Translations under genes and position numbers: made by a program
Source of the DNA: Trichostrongylus colubriformis
Taxonomy: Eukaryota > Nematoda > Chromadorea > Rhabditida > Trichostrongylidae
Reading direction: 5' to 3'
Length of the DNA: 64,000 bases
Assembly: GCA_963978905.1 (NCBI GenBank)
Contig: OZ022258.1
Coordinates: 58,140,591-58,204,590, forward strand
In this document: piece by piece, positions 44,559 to 54,510 of the stretch
Layout of the letters: the number at the start of each line of letters is the position of its first letter
Position numbering within the stretch: the first letter of the stretch is position 1
The notes under the pieces: model-generated
The model's database searches: none
Told to the model about the DNA's origin: nothing
The model's input: only the letters and a program-made list of their open reading frames with translations

Positions 44559-45735
44559 TTATGTAGTCCTAAGCGATTGAAACTGAACGTAAAACCTACA
44601 ATAATAGATCAAATATGAGTAGGAATAATGACGTTCCTTGTCATACTTCACATATCTATTGATTTGTTCAATGATTTTGCCTATTGAATATCGTTTTGTC
44701 AAATTTGGGCTCGGCTCCATAACTTTTATCATCCTTGAAGCAGTGTTTTGAATGATTTTGTTAATACAATCTAAAAAACCATGAGGTTCCCACAAACATC
44801 GCATTGCTGATATTAATAACAAAATTTGAAAAAAAGACATCGATATGCAAAGCGAGCTAACTATAAGGCAGCCAACTGTCCAATTATAGGGAAATATGCT
44901 CCGGAAATTATGGGACAGTTGGCTGCACTTAGTTAGCTCGTTTTGCATATCGATGTCTTTGTCTTGTATAGAGATTAAATGCAACAGATATTTTGAAAGG
45001 AAGCTGTAGGTACTTGGGAGAGTACAGCAATGCTTGTCACACTTTTATGCCAAATGTGGACGGACAAAGTGCATTGCTATGGTTACTTTGTCCGTCACGT
45101 CTGGCATAAAACTGTGGCAAATAATGATGTACTCACTCGAGTACTTGCAGTTTCCTCGGAAAAATGTTGCATTTGATCTCTACGCTTTCCAGCAATAGCG
45201 AAGTTTGCTCCGGAAATTACGGGACAGTTGGCTGCATCGCTATGGTTACTTCAGAGAGCCCATTGAGAAAACACCATAGAGTTGGAGTTTTTACCAGAGG
45301 TTTTGCACATTATAAATCCCCAAAACAACTCGAAGAAAATGTCACCGTCGGTCGATGTGTCTTTGGGAAGTGATAAGAAAATACGAGCCATACTTTGAAC
45401 CGGTGAACTGAGGTAAAGATACAGAGCTCCCAAAACGGCTGGAACAGCTTACACTTCGACAATCAAGAAAAGATGAGATGGAGGAGCCATAAAAAATGAA
45501 AATGGGAATTGCGCTCTACTGGCCAACTTCTACCAGGATGATTTTTTGATGCGTCGTATCACTCAGTATGCTCGGAGTTACTTGGGTCTGATGCGTAGCG
45601 CTGATACGCAGTTGAACGAAGTCTTTTTCAAGGAAGAACCCAGCTGCGATGAACTTACTGCCTACTGGAAGGCTTTGTCAGAGAACTGCCGGCCATCACG
45701 GCAGGGTAAGCCGTTTTCCGGTTCAACTGCCACAT
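44559..45735 (-). CDS. Three-exon unrecognised gene, apparently complete
   Basis: Exon 1 (45659-45735) starts ATGTGGCAG and ends at a perfect donor, GTAAGT. Exon 2 (45295-45407) follows ATCTTTACCTCAG and ends at GTAAAA. Exon 3 (44559-44806) follows TTATTAATATCAG and ends TGA. Phases 2 and 1 both match, giving about 145 residues. Exon 2 encodes ARIFLSLPKDTSTDGDIFFE; exon 3 encodes a charged helical part (ASRMIKVMEPSPNLTKRYSI, then a Tyr-rich end). Intron 2 (488 bp) holds two fold-back repeats. The plus strand is also open across exon 1 and intron 1 (45537-45705), so an antisense model competes there. Function unknown. Confidence 0.5.
44835..44960. repeat. Inverted repeat in intron, copy A
   Basis: GACATCGATATGCAAAGCGA, then GCTAACT and GCAGCCAACTGTCC in the left arm; the inverse of each in the right arm. 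The segment GCTCCGGAAATTATGGGACA at about 44898 recurs at 45209 with one change, so pieces of this element are repeated nearby. Confidence 0.7.
45000..45158. repeat. Inverted repeat in intron, copy B
   Basis: CTGTAGGTACTTGGGAGAGT, CACACTTTTATGCC and GACGGACAAAGT in the left arm pair with ACTTTGTCCGTC, GGCATAAAACTGTG and ACTCACTCGAGTACTTGCAG on the right. It shares the block TGCTATGGTTACTT with 45237. Confidence 0.7.
45537..45705 (+). CDS. Competing plus-strand exon
   Basis: Acceptor AACTTCTACCAG, 56 codons, donor GTAAGC, phase 0 to 1. The text is protein-like (MRRITQYARSYLGLMRSADT and SCDELTAYWKALSENC). It overlaps intron 1 and exon 1 of the minus-strand gene. An upstream partner could end at 45402 (GAACCG/GTGAAC). 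I rank it below the minus-strand model because fewer exons link in phase. Confidence 0.28.
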
Positions 45736-46133
45736 GAGAAACCAATTCATATTTAGCTTATGCATACAGCATGAGAATATCACCAGATCATGTAATCCTT
45801 GAGTATTTTAGCCCGATGTCACGGTACAAAATCAGATGTCTTCAGAAGCATACATTTTGAAGGCCACAATAAATGTAGTGGGCCATAAAAGGCTCTTAAC
45901 GGTCGCACCAATCACGAGAAAAAGTCCGACAGCTATAATAATAGTCGAAAATCTCATACGATCAAGACATTCCCTCACGGTCTTATGATGAGGTCTGAAG
46001 GAGATGAAAAACGTCCGGGAAACCCCTACAAATCTACAGTTTTCATAATAATGATAGAAACAAGAAAATTCTTCTGCAGAACATGTTAATTGAGGGAAAG
46101 TGACTGCACCTTGCCGGAGCCTTGCTCTTACAG

Positions 46134-46323
46134 AATCCTTCACAGAAGACGTGGCCCTCAGGAACAGGAGCGGTTTATGGGACTTGCTCAAGGAAAACCT
46201 AAGAATTCACTCAAATCGCGTTTTTTAGCATCTCCGCAGGAAGTATACATGTGGGAGGCAATGCGTAGTCAGATAAAAACCTATAAGAGCATAGCATCGG
46301 GTAAATTTGTAGACGTTTTTTAA
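46134..46323 (+). CDS. Terminal or internal exon ending at a MITE
   Basis: After the acceptor CTTGCTCTTACAG the plus strand is open for 62 codons with clear protein text (QEQERFMGLAQGKPKNSLKS, SPQEVYMWEAMRSQIKTYKS). It either stops at TAA 46321-46323 or splices at GTAAAT after 46300. The TAA is also the left target duplication of MITE H1 copy 2. It needs two bases from an upstream exon. Not recognised. Confidence 0.42.
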
Positions 46324-46494
46324 GGACGCCGTCAGACTTGGCGGTTCTGAAATTTTATAACTTGGTGATTCCGCGGATTTGCCGTGTCACACCTTCGCAG
46401 GCGATCGGCGATCTCGAGATTATGTAATGGCGCAACTTCGCGTGTGTAGCGGCGACACCGCAAATTCGCAGAATCACAAAGTCTGACAGCGGCC
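46324..46494. mobile_element. Harbinger-like MITE H1, copy 2
   Basis: Termini GGACGCCGTCAGACTTGGCG and the inverse (GTCTGACAGCGGCC) are flanked by TAA at 46321-46323 and 46495-46497. Sub-terminal and central blocks match copies at 42463 and 57990. Non-coding. Confidence 0.8.
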
Positions 46495-46854
46495 TAAGAG
46501 ATCGAGAATAATCATTAATAAGAGAAAAGAAGCTTCAAGCACATCCTGAAGGCAGCTCAAAAACCTTGTTCTCAAATAAATGAATGCTAGAAAAGAGAGA
46601 TGCAGCAATTTTTTCATCTTTCGGGCGTCTAGCGCGCCTGTGGGTGAACGGGTTTCAATGAATCAGCTCCCGTCCTCTTTGTTAAGGAGCGAGAAAGGGA
46701 AATTCTCTATGACTCCCGACGACTTTGTACTTCACAGAAACCATGTGAATGACTTCTGAACGAAACACGCAAAAAATCCTTCCAAAAAACAATGTCTGAG
46801 ATACATAAGCGTCATCGAAATCCATTTAACCCCAGAAATAGAACTCAAAACGCA

Positions 46855-47222
46855 CTATTCAAAATCGCTGGAGCCCAGGTCTGTAAATGTGTTATGGTGA
46901 CCGATAAGCACGACCTGTGACATCAGCTCAGTCACAGTAATCCAGCCAACCCTTGTGGATTCTTTATCCATGTCGGGACATGCATCCCAGGAAAAAGCGA
47001 CCTTGCATAAGCAGACAAAGTTGCTAGGGCATTTCACTTGAGGGTGTTGAACAGGACACAGATGAAATAGCTGATAGCTATAGCGGATAGGTGATCTTCA
47101 AAAACTTTCACTGACGCATTCTCATTTCTTTTCACGAGCTTTGAATGGAATGCTACGAAATCTGCCACAAAAAGAGTCGGATCACTTCTAGATGCTTGAT
47201 TTGACCAGATTTCAAGCCACAT
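46855..47222 (-). CDS. Two-exon unrecognised gene, about 108 residues
   Basis: Exon 1 (47112-47222) starts ATGTGGCTTGAAATC and encodes 37 residues. Exon 2 (46855-47070) follows the acceptor TAGCTATCAG and encodes 71 residues to TAG. The 41-bp intron (GTGAAAG...CTATCAG) is phase 0 on both sides. Exon 2 is Cys-rich at its start (FHLCPVQHPQVKCPSNFVCL then CKVAFSWDACPDMDKE) and ends in a region with His pair (IGHHNTFTDLGSSDFE). The Cys spacing could bind metal or form disulfides; there is no obvious signal peptide. It lies 63 bp downstream of 47286-47660 on the same strand. Confidence 0.5.
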
Positions 47223-47285
47223 GACACGGAATTACGATTAATTTCATCACGATAAAATTGAAATCTATTAACAAACAGATGATGT

Positions 47286-47660
47286 TCAATAAATGCTTGG
47301 ACGCCTTGCCAAGGACTTAATGCAGAGCTGCGTATGCCGATTATTGATCCGTTCCGAACGCTTGAGATAAGATCTTGTATTTATGGCCCGTCTACATTCA
47401 CATTTAACCATAAGTTTGAGAAAAACAAGAGTTACGCACAACATGTACAACAAGGTGATGTTGATATACATGAAGGGGTTTAGGTGAATGCATATAAAGC
47501 ACTTTCCCACATAATAATAAACATCACGGTTCTGGATTTTGATTAAACCCCCGTCCAGAAAAGGACACCTTCCATATATTAAGCCCTTGGATCCGATCTT
47601 GATTAGAGCTACGATTGATGGTGTAAGGTATCGATGTAGCAGTAGTGGGAGAGTCAGATG
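47286..47660 (-). CDS. Membrane-protein exon, 124 codons, 7TM-receptor-like style
   Basis: The acceptor TTTTCCTCTCATTAG is followed by 124 codons to TGA, the longest spliced-type exon here. Residues 1-20 are hydrophobic (PLLLHRYLTPSIVALI). Residues about 62-86 form a strong transmembrane helix (FMYINITLLYMLCVTLVFLK), followed by a basic loop (CECRRAINTRSYLKRSERIN). The pattern resembles the end of a nematode chemosensory receptor, but no family motif is certain. It begins in phase 0; upstream exons were not found and a MITE lies 150 bp upstream. Confidence 0.48.
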   Translation of the reverse strand, partial: HLTLPLLLHRYLTPSIVALIKIGSKGLIYGRCPFLDGGLIKIQNRDVYYYVGKCFICIHLNPFMYINITLLYMLCVTLVFLKLMVKCECRRAINTRSYLKRSERINNRHTQLCIKSLARRPSIY

Positions 47661-47809
47661 CTAATGAGAGGAAAAGCGATCTGAGATCTTATGAAACTGG
47701 AAGGAGGTGGCCCAAATGGGCAATCTTGGGTCCCGCATAGGCAATGATTGAGAAAAGATTGACAGGATGGATGGAGCGCAGGTAAGGGAAGGCGGAGAAT
47801 AGATCCCTA

Positions 47810-48026
47810 ATGGGTTCGTACATAATTAATGCGGCTTTTTTCAACCATTTAATTTAGCAAAAACAATTTTTAAAAAAAAAGTAGCAAAAACATGTTTAGA
47901 TGATTATTCGGGAGCGTTTTATCATCGCAACCAAAGACTGTTTACAACTTGGTAAAGACAAAACGTCATTTTTCACTGCAGAAAAGCGCAACAATAAAAA
48001 GCTGCATTAATTGTGCACAAACCCAT
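47810..48026. mobile_element. Mariner-type MITE, copy 2 (reverse orientation)
   Basis: Ends GGGTTCGTACATAATTAATG and the inverse of GGGTTTGTGCACAATTAATG, flanked by TA. The interior reversed matches 7038-7228 (TGACGTTTTG, GGTTGCGATGATAAAACGCT). More diverged than copy 1. Confidence 0.7.
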
Positions 48027-48295
48027 TAGAAGAAAAATGGAGATACCTAGTTTAGATGAAAGCAAACGAGAGAGTTTGAACAAGAATTCAAAACTGAACA
48101 GCTTCACGAACTTAATCAGAGCTGGCAAGTGCGGATGCTGCTCGATCTCACAATATTACTAGAACAACTAAAATTTAACAAAAAAATGATAAAATGGGCT
48201 TTGTCAAGTTCACATTCGCCCGAAAGAAGAGCTTCCATTACGAACGATAGCCAGTAAACTGGTTAGCCGGTGAGCTAGATATGTGGCTGGCCACC

Positions 48296-48502
48296 TTAGC
48301 CCGTCCCGTCACAGTTTATGATGGATGAGGCAATGAATCCACTCATTTTTACGGTGCAGATGGCCATGAAAAGGCGACAACAATCAGAGCGCGTTACACG
48401 ACCAAACAACTCAAGGGAGCCGCAGCAGAACAGCAACTCCCACAAACGAACAACAACTTTACAATGACCAATTGTCCCACCTTTACGTAAACGACATTGC
48501 AT
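48296..48502 (-). CDS. Possible 68-residue Cys-rich protein
   Basis: An ATG at 48502 opens 68 codons to TAA with eight Cys, including a CC pair in LLFCCGSLELFGRV and another in SDCCRLFMAICTVKM. No signal peptide is evident. It could be a complete small gene or an exon; no flanking splice sites were needed. Not recognised. Confidence 0.33.
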   Translation of the reverse strand: MQCRLRKGGTIGHCKVVVRLWELLFCCGSLELFGRVTRSDCCRLFMAICTVKMSGFIASSIINCDGTG

Positions 48503-48699
48503 TTTTATAAAGGTAAGCGGGAGCCCAAAGATTGAAATCCGAAAAAAGCCTAAAAATTGTTAGGAATTAGCGTGATGCTTCACAATTTAGCGTTAGGAGG
48601 CATCGTCCGATCTTCAGATTCTACTATGCCTTGCTGTTTCAGCGCGCGCCTTCCAGACAACTCATTGGCTTTAAACATATTTGTTTCACAAGAAAACGG

Positions 48700-48935
48700 G
48701 TATGCACCCTTATGTCAGGATTACGCACGACGACGAGCGGCGTGTGACCCTGTGTGTGCGAGCTGTGCGCGTCGCGGTAGTTGGGTCTTAGAACGTTTAC
48801 ACGGAAATGCTATGGGGCGATACGCAGTTGACTTGTAATCACTTCGAGTCCCAACAACATGGCGCTTTCAGCTCGTCCGCATTGCTTCGCTTGCGACATG
48901 CCGCGGTGCAAAATCCTGACATAAGGGTACACCAT
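48700..48935. repeat. Fold-back with CCCTTATGTCAGGATT ends
   Basis: TGCACCCTTATGTCAGGATT (48704-48723) is the inverse of AATCCTGACATAAGGGTACA (48912-48931); GC-rich sub-terminal parts (GACGACGAGCGG and CCGCATTGCTTCGCTTGCG) pair loosely. A plus-strand frame at 48557-48838 runs into it and is not called. Confidence 0.6.
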
Positions 48936-49112
48936 AAGAAAAAAATAGCTTTATTACCATGTAAAAACCATATGGCAATAAATCATAATGATAGTAATAT
49001 CCTATTATGATCATATTAATCATAGCACTAATCTTATCAGAGATTATTAGATATCCATATACTTTTTGTTGCGAAAATCACGCTTGTCAGACAATTACCA
49101 ACTGAAAACGAA

Positions 49113-49266
49113 CTAAAAATTCGACAGAAAAATGGAAAAATGTGTAGGGAAAATAGCGGGCACTATCGCCCAGAAGACTGAGAAAATTGTAACGAGTATA
49201 GGCAAGATTTGTACGAAGAGATAGGCTACCTGCAGCGCGGCCAGACGGCCCACAAAGGACAAGTAA
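49113..49266 (-). CDS. Terminal exon of a membrane protein
   Basis: The acceptor AAAGTTTTTACAG is followed by 50 codons to TAG. The protein is almost wholly hydrophobic with two adjoining helices (VAYLFVQILPILVTIFSVFW and AIVPAIFPTHFSIFLSNF). An alternative reading uses CAG/GTAGCC as a donor and a 52-bp intron ending TTTTCTCAG. It needs two bases from an upstream exon. Possible receptor or transporter; family not identified. Confidence 0.4.
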
Positions 49267-50423
49267 CTGTAAAAACTTTTTGAAAGTTCGCTGGCAGCAC
49301 AATATTTTTGAAATCCGATTGAATTTCAGTTATAATGGCGAATCAAGTGTCTCAGCAAGGTTGTACATAGGGGACGAGCTTTTAATTTTTCACAATTCTT
49401 TTTCAAAAGTATTCCATTTCACCCGTAACTATCAACCCATGGTGAGAGCATATTTCAAACTAACCATTCGATTAACGATCAGTTTGGACCGATTATCTCG
49501 TAATGATCAAAGAGCGTTTGTCAAGAGAATCGATAAAAAACGTTGACATTCGATGAGTTCATGACCGATATTCATAATGGCCGTACGCGACCTTGTCCAT
49601 CAAAACTTTTGAAAATGTTTCCGGTTCGATTGAATTGACGTTAGAAGAATTGTGATGAGAACGAAAAACTGCTCTGAATGATGGACCAATCGCAAGACTA
49701 AATGACGCTTTTTAAAGGCAAAGGCACGAGAATAACGAGTGCAGTCGGCTATATTGAGGGATCTACTATCGGGAACCACTCAAAAACGAATGCGACATTG
49801 CAAATCTACAAATGCCTTGCCCTCCACGGTTCCTCTATCAGATATCTGTGGAGACCTTACGGAAATCGGGCTTTTCAGGCGAGATGTCACAAAGCAACAA
49901 CGACAGTTTAAGTTTGCTCCAAAAGATGCATCATTTTTCGATTTATTGTAATTTTCCGCCCACGTGGTATAACCCAAAGACTAAGTAGGAGCACAGCAAA
50001 ACGCTTTCTTCTCGTGAAAAAAAGGAGCCACCATATCGCGCCTACAGTGCAAAGATGGTGATTTCATCTGAGTCTCGTACCTAAGCTAGGAAGGATCTCC
50101 GAGATCTGTGAACATCTTTCTTGTACAACAAATGGGTTTTCATCATGTCAGAAACGACGCTAGCACACGTTGTCCTTTCTTTCCCACATTAACCCAACCT
50201 CCGTTATTCATTGTTCAAACATCATACAGCATTGAGCGATCGAGCAAATGATTAGCTGCTTTTGTTCTTTTTTTGTGCACCTTTACTTATCCACTCTAGA
50301 AAATTCTTTGCATTGTTTTTTCTAAACCCCATATTTCAAAATTTAACTTTTGAGCAATCAACTATTGAATTCAACATGCTACTCGCTTTACTTGCTTCTA
50401 ATCCGCAGAACAAAAGGACAAAA

Positions 50424-50621
50424 ATGCACCCCTCGGAGAGGTTTCTGACCAACATGAAACATTTTTCACCACGTCCCACAAATTTTACACAATTTGAGGA
50501 CATTTCTGAGATTTTATTCGATTTTTTTTCGACAGTAGTACCACCATGTACCGTATTTGTGAGATGCGTTGTAAACTTCAGTAGCAGTGACTTCACCCAC
50601 AAGCCAATACGCTTTTTTTGA
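50424..50621 (+). CDS. Candidate exon or small gene
   Basis: The acceptor CTTCTAATCCGCAG lies 16 bp before an ATG that opens 65 codons to TGA (PSERFLTNMKHFSPRPTNFT, then DISEILFDFFSTVV). An acceptor just ahead of an ATG is the arrangement expected at a trans-splice site in nematodes. The minus strand is also open here. It could join the frame at 50708-51000. Confidence 0.3.
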   Translation: MHPSERFLTNMKHFSPRPTNFTQFEDISEILFDFFSTVVPPCTVFVRCVVNFSSSDFTHKPIRFF

Positions 50622-50707
50622 GGAGTTCTAAAACGAGCATAAAAATCCGCTGTAACAAAAAAAAACCGCAGACGTCAGACCACATATAGTGGATGAAGAT
50701 GGATGAA

Positions 50708-51000
50708 AATATGGAAGACGAGTGACAACTGAACTGACGGACCAGATGCCACTACAATCTGCTAACTCGAAGAAAACAGGTGGTTCGATGAGAAGTGAAC
50801 GGAGTGGACTGCTGGCTGATAGCCAAAAGTTACGGCACCTGTCAGACGCTCCAAGCAGGCTGATCAGTCAAAGAAATCGCCCTAGCATTCACTCACTGAA
50901 CGAGATCATAGCAGCCCCCGCGGTGGGAAAAGGACTACAACTGAAAGCCACCCCGACAACAGGCAGTTCGAAATGGCCTGTGCACGAATTTATGCTCTAG
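50708..51000 (+). CDS. Candidate 3'-terminal exon
   Basis: A 96-codon frame to TAG with balanced composition (SGLLADSQKLRHLSDAPSRL, SIHSLNEIIAAPAVGKG, ending SKWPVHEFML). A hairpin (AGCACGGT...ACCGTGCT) overlaps the stop region. AATAAA occurs at about 51060 and 51083, suitable poly(A) signals. The 5' splice site is not clear. Not recognised. Confidence 0.35.
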
Positions 51001-51164
51001 CACGGTTGCATTGTTGCCGATACCGTGCTGTAGAGGATAAAAAGAGAGAATAGAGAAGAGAATAAAGTAAAAATTAGTAATGAATAAAAAGAATCAGCAC
51101 ATTCTGACAAAAACATATTTGGATCACGCTATTACCAACCATTAAAAGTTCTCGAAACCAGTTT

Positions 51165-51523
51165 TCACTGTTCGTTCAAATCTATCTCGTACACAGGAAT
51201 GACCGCCGTGCGAGCGCCTGTCAGTGTCATCTGTCAAAATTCCAAAAAATATGAAAAAAAATGGGACCTCCACCGTAACCTTACTTTTTCAAGGGAAATT
51301 TTGAAAACGATTGTAAATTTTGAAAGCGCCATATTTACATTCAAGCCGCTTTGCGCAATGTGATACTCCTTCATCAACGGCTGGGAGTGCTGCAAAGGAT
51401 ACGATGGCGATATCAGAATATTCAACCAGGGAGGTCGCATATCATAACCTGATCTAGAATGAAATGATTTATGACATTGAGCTTCAGAAATCCGCAGACG
51501 GATTCGTGATAAATTCTCTCGGA
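51165..51523 (-). CDS. Three-exon unrecognised gene, 3' part
   Basis: Exons 51449-51523 (25 codons), 51339-51389 (17 codons) and 51165-51230 (21 codons plus TGA) are all phase 0. Acceptors are CCTGTTCATTAG, CGTATCCTTTGCAG and GGAATTTTGACAG; donors are GTTATG and GTAAAT. The introns are 59 and 108 bp. The text is conserved-looking (ERIYHESVCGFLKLNVINHF, then PLMKEYHIAQSGLN, then ARTAVIPVYEIDLNEQ). Every splice junction and frame agrees, so this is among the best models, but I cannot name the family. 5' exons were not found. Confidence 0.55.
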
Positions 51524-51599
51524 CTAATGAACAGGAAGACATGGACTGCACCAATAATTTCAGACAGCTTTATTTTTTCTCCCTTCCCTAACTGAAGAG

Positions 51600-52240
51600 C
51601 ACAGAGGGAGGATATTCATCATTGTTTGGTCTCCGTCAAAGGGCCCGTGCGAAACGGAAATCAAACTAACTCATCATTACAAGACCCCCCAGAAAAATTT
51701 CTCTTTCATTATCACTTCACTAATCAGAATTCAAAACTTTCAAAAAAAATTTACAACATCTTTTTTGAGAAGGTCCGATTGAATCTATGCAGTTCTAGCC
51801 AAAGAGAAATCATTGCTACAATCTTATTTTGAAAAGTTAAACGGAAATTGATGCAAGAAGGCACATGAGCTTTTACAACCATTGCAAATAGTAGCAGTGA
51901 ATGAAGCGCTAAATAACACATTTGCGGAGATGGGTCTTTGTGTTACAGATAAGTGGCGCACAATGCACAATATCAGACGGACGGTGATTTGCTTGCTTGC
52001 TGAAGTGCAACGCGAGAATACCGCTGTGAATCAGCCGTTATCGTAACGAAGCAAGCCGGAATCGCGCGTCAAGACAATATCTAACATTCCATATTAGTCA
52101 CTGCAATTATGACAGCAACCGTAAGAGCAGCGAAGAAGGATATCACAGAAACACTTCTAAGCGATAAGAAGGCACTTAGTGAATGAAGATGAATTCATGA
52201 AACTGATTGTGAGAGTGACTAAATCAGACTCCAAATAGGG
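51600..52240. other. Stretch without a supported gene
   Basis: A minus-strand segment near 51600-51690 reads well (FDGDQTMMNILPLC) and could be an upstream exon of 51165-51523, but no donor in the right phase was found. Confidence 0.35.
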
Positions 52241-52247
52241 ATAGATA

Positions 52248-53622
52248 TTGGGTTGGGGAATAAGTCCCCGCCGTTTTTTTTATCCCCGTTTTCCACATTG
52301 TTTCCTTCATCCTTTGACAGAGCTTATATATGTTTTCGATAGGGGTTTTTCTGCTCCACAAAATGCTACGATCTGTTATTCGATTCCTCCGACTACCTAT
52401 TATTTATGAGGTTTGGAAATGAAGTACGCTGAAGGCAAAAAGTTGGCACTTGCGCACCTCATCTTTCTCGTTTGCCATTGAGATCAAAAAAATGCATGTA
52501 TATATGTTTCGATAGAGCTTTTTCAGCTCTACAGAATGGTCCTACTTTTTATTCAAATCGCTCGACTTTTTGCTGTTTTTGAGTCTCACAAATGCAGTAC
52601 TCGCAAAAGTGTGCATTTTCGTTATCTTCTCTTCCTTGCCTACCATCGAGATTGGAGAGGATGTGCATGTATGCATTTGATAGGGTTTTTTTGCCCTACA
52701 AGATGATACCATTCTTTTGTATCCTCTCACATTTTAGCATGTAGGAATAGGTCGGCACCTGTTCTTCAATTCGAAATTGCGTGATAAAAATGAATTTTTT
52801 CGGCAGAGTGCTCCCTATCATTCGATAGAGCTCTTTTCGCTCTACAAGGCTATGTTTGGGTTTTTGTGAGAATTAATTTTTGCCATTTTTTAGAACATTT
52901 AAAAGTCGACGAAATCGAGCATTTTCGACTACATCTGTCAAAAATGCTCGATTGCGTCGACTTTCAAATGCTTCAAAAAATAGCAAAAATTATTTCTAAC
53001 AAAAACCGTCAACATCACCTTGTAGAGCGAAAAGAGCTCCATCGAATGATAGGAAGCACCCTGCCAGAAAAATTTACATATTGCGCAATTTTGAATTGAA
53101 AAACAGGTAAAAACTTATGCCTATTTGCTAAAATTTGAGAGGATACAAAAGAAGAGTGTTATCATCTTGTAGAACAATAAAAGCTCTATCGAACGCATAT
53201 ATGCACATCCTCTTCAATCTCGATGGTAGGCAAGGAAGAGGAGATAACCAAAGTGCTTGTTTTTGCTAGTAGTGCATTTGTGAGTTTTAAAAACAACAAA
53301 AAGTTGAGCGATTCGAATAAAAAGTGGGACCATTCTGTAGAGCTGAAAAAGCTCTATCGAAACATATATACATGCATTTTTTGATCTCAATGGCAAACGA
53401 GAAAGATGAGGTGCGCAAGTGCCAACTTTTTGCCTTCAGCGTACTTCATTTCCAAACCTCATAAATAATAGGTAGTCGGAGAAATCGAAAAACAGATCGT
53501 AGCGTTTTGTAGAGCAGAAAAAGCTCTATCGAAAACATCTATAAGCTTTGTGGAAAGATGAAGAGAACAATGTGAAAAACGGGGTTGAAAAAAAACGGCG
53601 GGAACTTATTCCCCAAACCCAA
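52248..53622. mobile_element. 1.4 kb fold-back element F2 with eight hairpin modules
   Basis: Termini TTGGGTTGGGGAATAAGT and the inverse are flanked by TA. The arms (about 680 bp each) are nearly perfect inverse copies with a turn at about 52935 (GCATTTTCGACTACATCTGTCAAAAATGC). Each arm holds four spaced modules of the form GATAGAGCTTTTTCAGCTCT (about 52336, 52509, 52677 and 52821, mirrored at 53020, 53168, 53334 and 53507). TA duplication and termini suggest mobilisation by a mariner-like transposase. No coding capacity. Confidence 0.85.
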
Positions 53623-54021
53623 TAGATGACGGTTCGAACAGCAATGAATAGGGCCTCCAGGTCACGCGGTGGACATGCACATTCCTTAAGCTTGTCCATA
53701 GTTTCTCTGGAGATATTTTGAAAAGCGAGTAAAACATTGTGCGAATAGTAAAGTGAGAAATCGGGTGTGACAGTTGACTTCAACAAATTAGATCTTCCGC
53801 GAAGTACGGAAGGCTCGATTTTGATTTCCTCTCAATTTGTAACTGGTAGCATCACCCATTCATCAATATAATGGAACATACTTGCAGGGAGGATAGGATT
53901 TAAAATCTGAATAGTTTATGTCAAAGGGTAGCAGACCTAGGCCAAAATCCATATGTCTCCTACACCCAGGGATAGATAATCCCTACCAAAATTCTATTGA
54001 TTAACGATTCGAAAGCCCTGG

Positions 54022-54321
54022 TCACATTTGAAAAATACTGTCAATAACACAGTGCCAAACAAAAGGGCCAAAAGTGTAGTGCGGGAACTGGTGATTACCG
54101 GCCACCATGCGCTGTGAAATGCTGGATGTAGCTCTTAATGAACTGTAACGTTGAGAGGAAGGGTAACAGATCGTGTCTTTGTCAAAATTACAGACAAAGG
54201 AAAGCAGGTGAGGGAAGAACCTCCGTGAATTTATAATTACAATCCACTCGATGGATTTTGCAAACGAAAAAAATCGTATTTCCTTTCGCCGCGCGAAGTC
54301 TTCGCTTCCTTGTGGAGACAT
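54022..54321 (-). CDS. Possible 99-residue protein
   Basis: An ATG at 54321 opens 99 codons to TGA. The start is charged (SPQGSEDFARRKEIRFFSFA), the middle aromatic (RRFFPHLLSFVCNFDKDTIC) and the end rich in His and Phe. An internal acceptor-like CATTTCACAG and donor-like GTAATC suggest it may instead be spliced. Not recognised. Confidence 0.35.
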   Translation of the reverse strand: MSPQGSEDFARRKEIRFFSFAKSIEWIVIINSRRFFPHLLSFVCNFDKDTICYPSSQRYSSLRATSSISQRMVAGNHQFPHYTFGPFVWHCVIDSIFQM

Positions 54322-54510
54322 AGGAATGAGCTATTCACATGAATATTTGCGTATTAATGAATAAAGAAATAGATTTGCAAAATACCCGAAAATGTAGAAT
54401 TGTCTCTGCAAATCACCTAGAGTCTTACGCTCTTCTGCTCTCCCAAAACTATCATGTGCCCGATGTGACACGATGGCTTTTTCTTTTTCTTTTTTTTTTT
54501 TTTTGAACAC

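Noticed and set aside
48557..48838. 93-codon plus-strand frame
   Set aside because: Its 3' half is the arm of a fold-back element (48700-48935).
52866..53099. 77-codon frame at the centre of the 1.4 kb fold-back
   Set aside because: Produced by the palindrome turn; no independent coding evidence.
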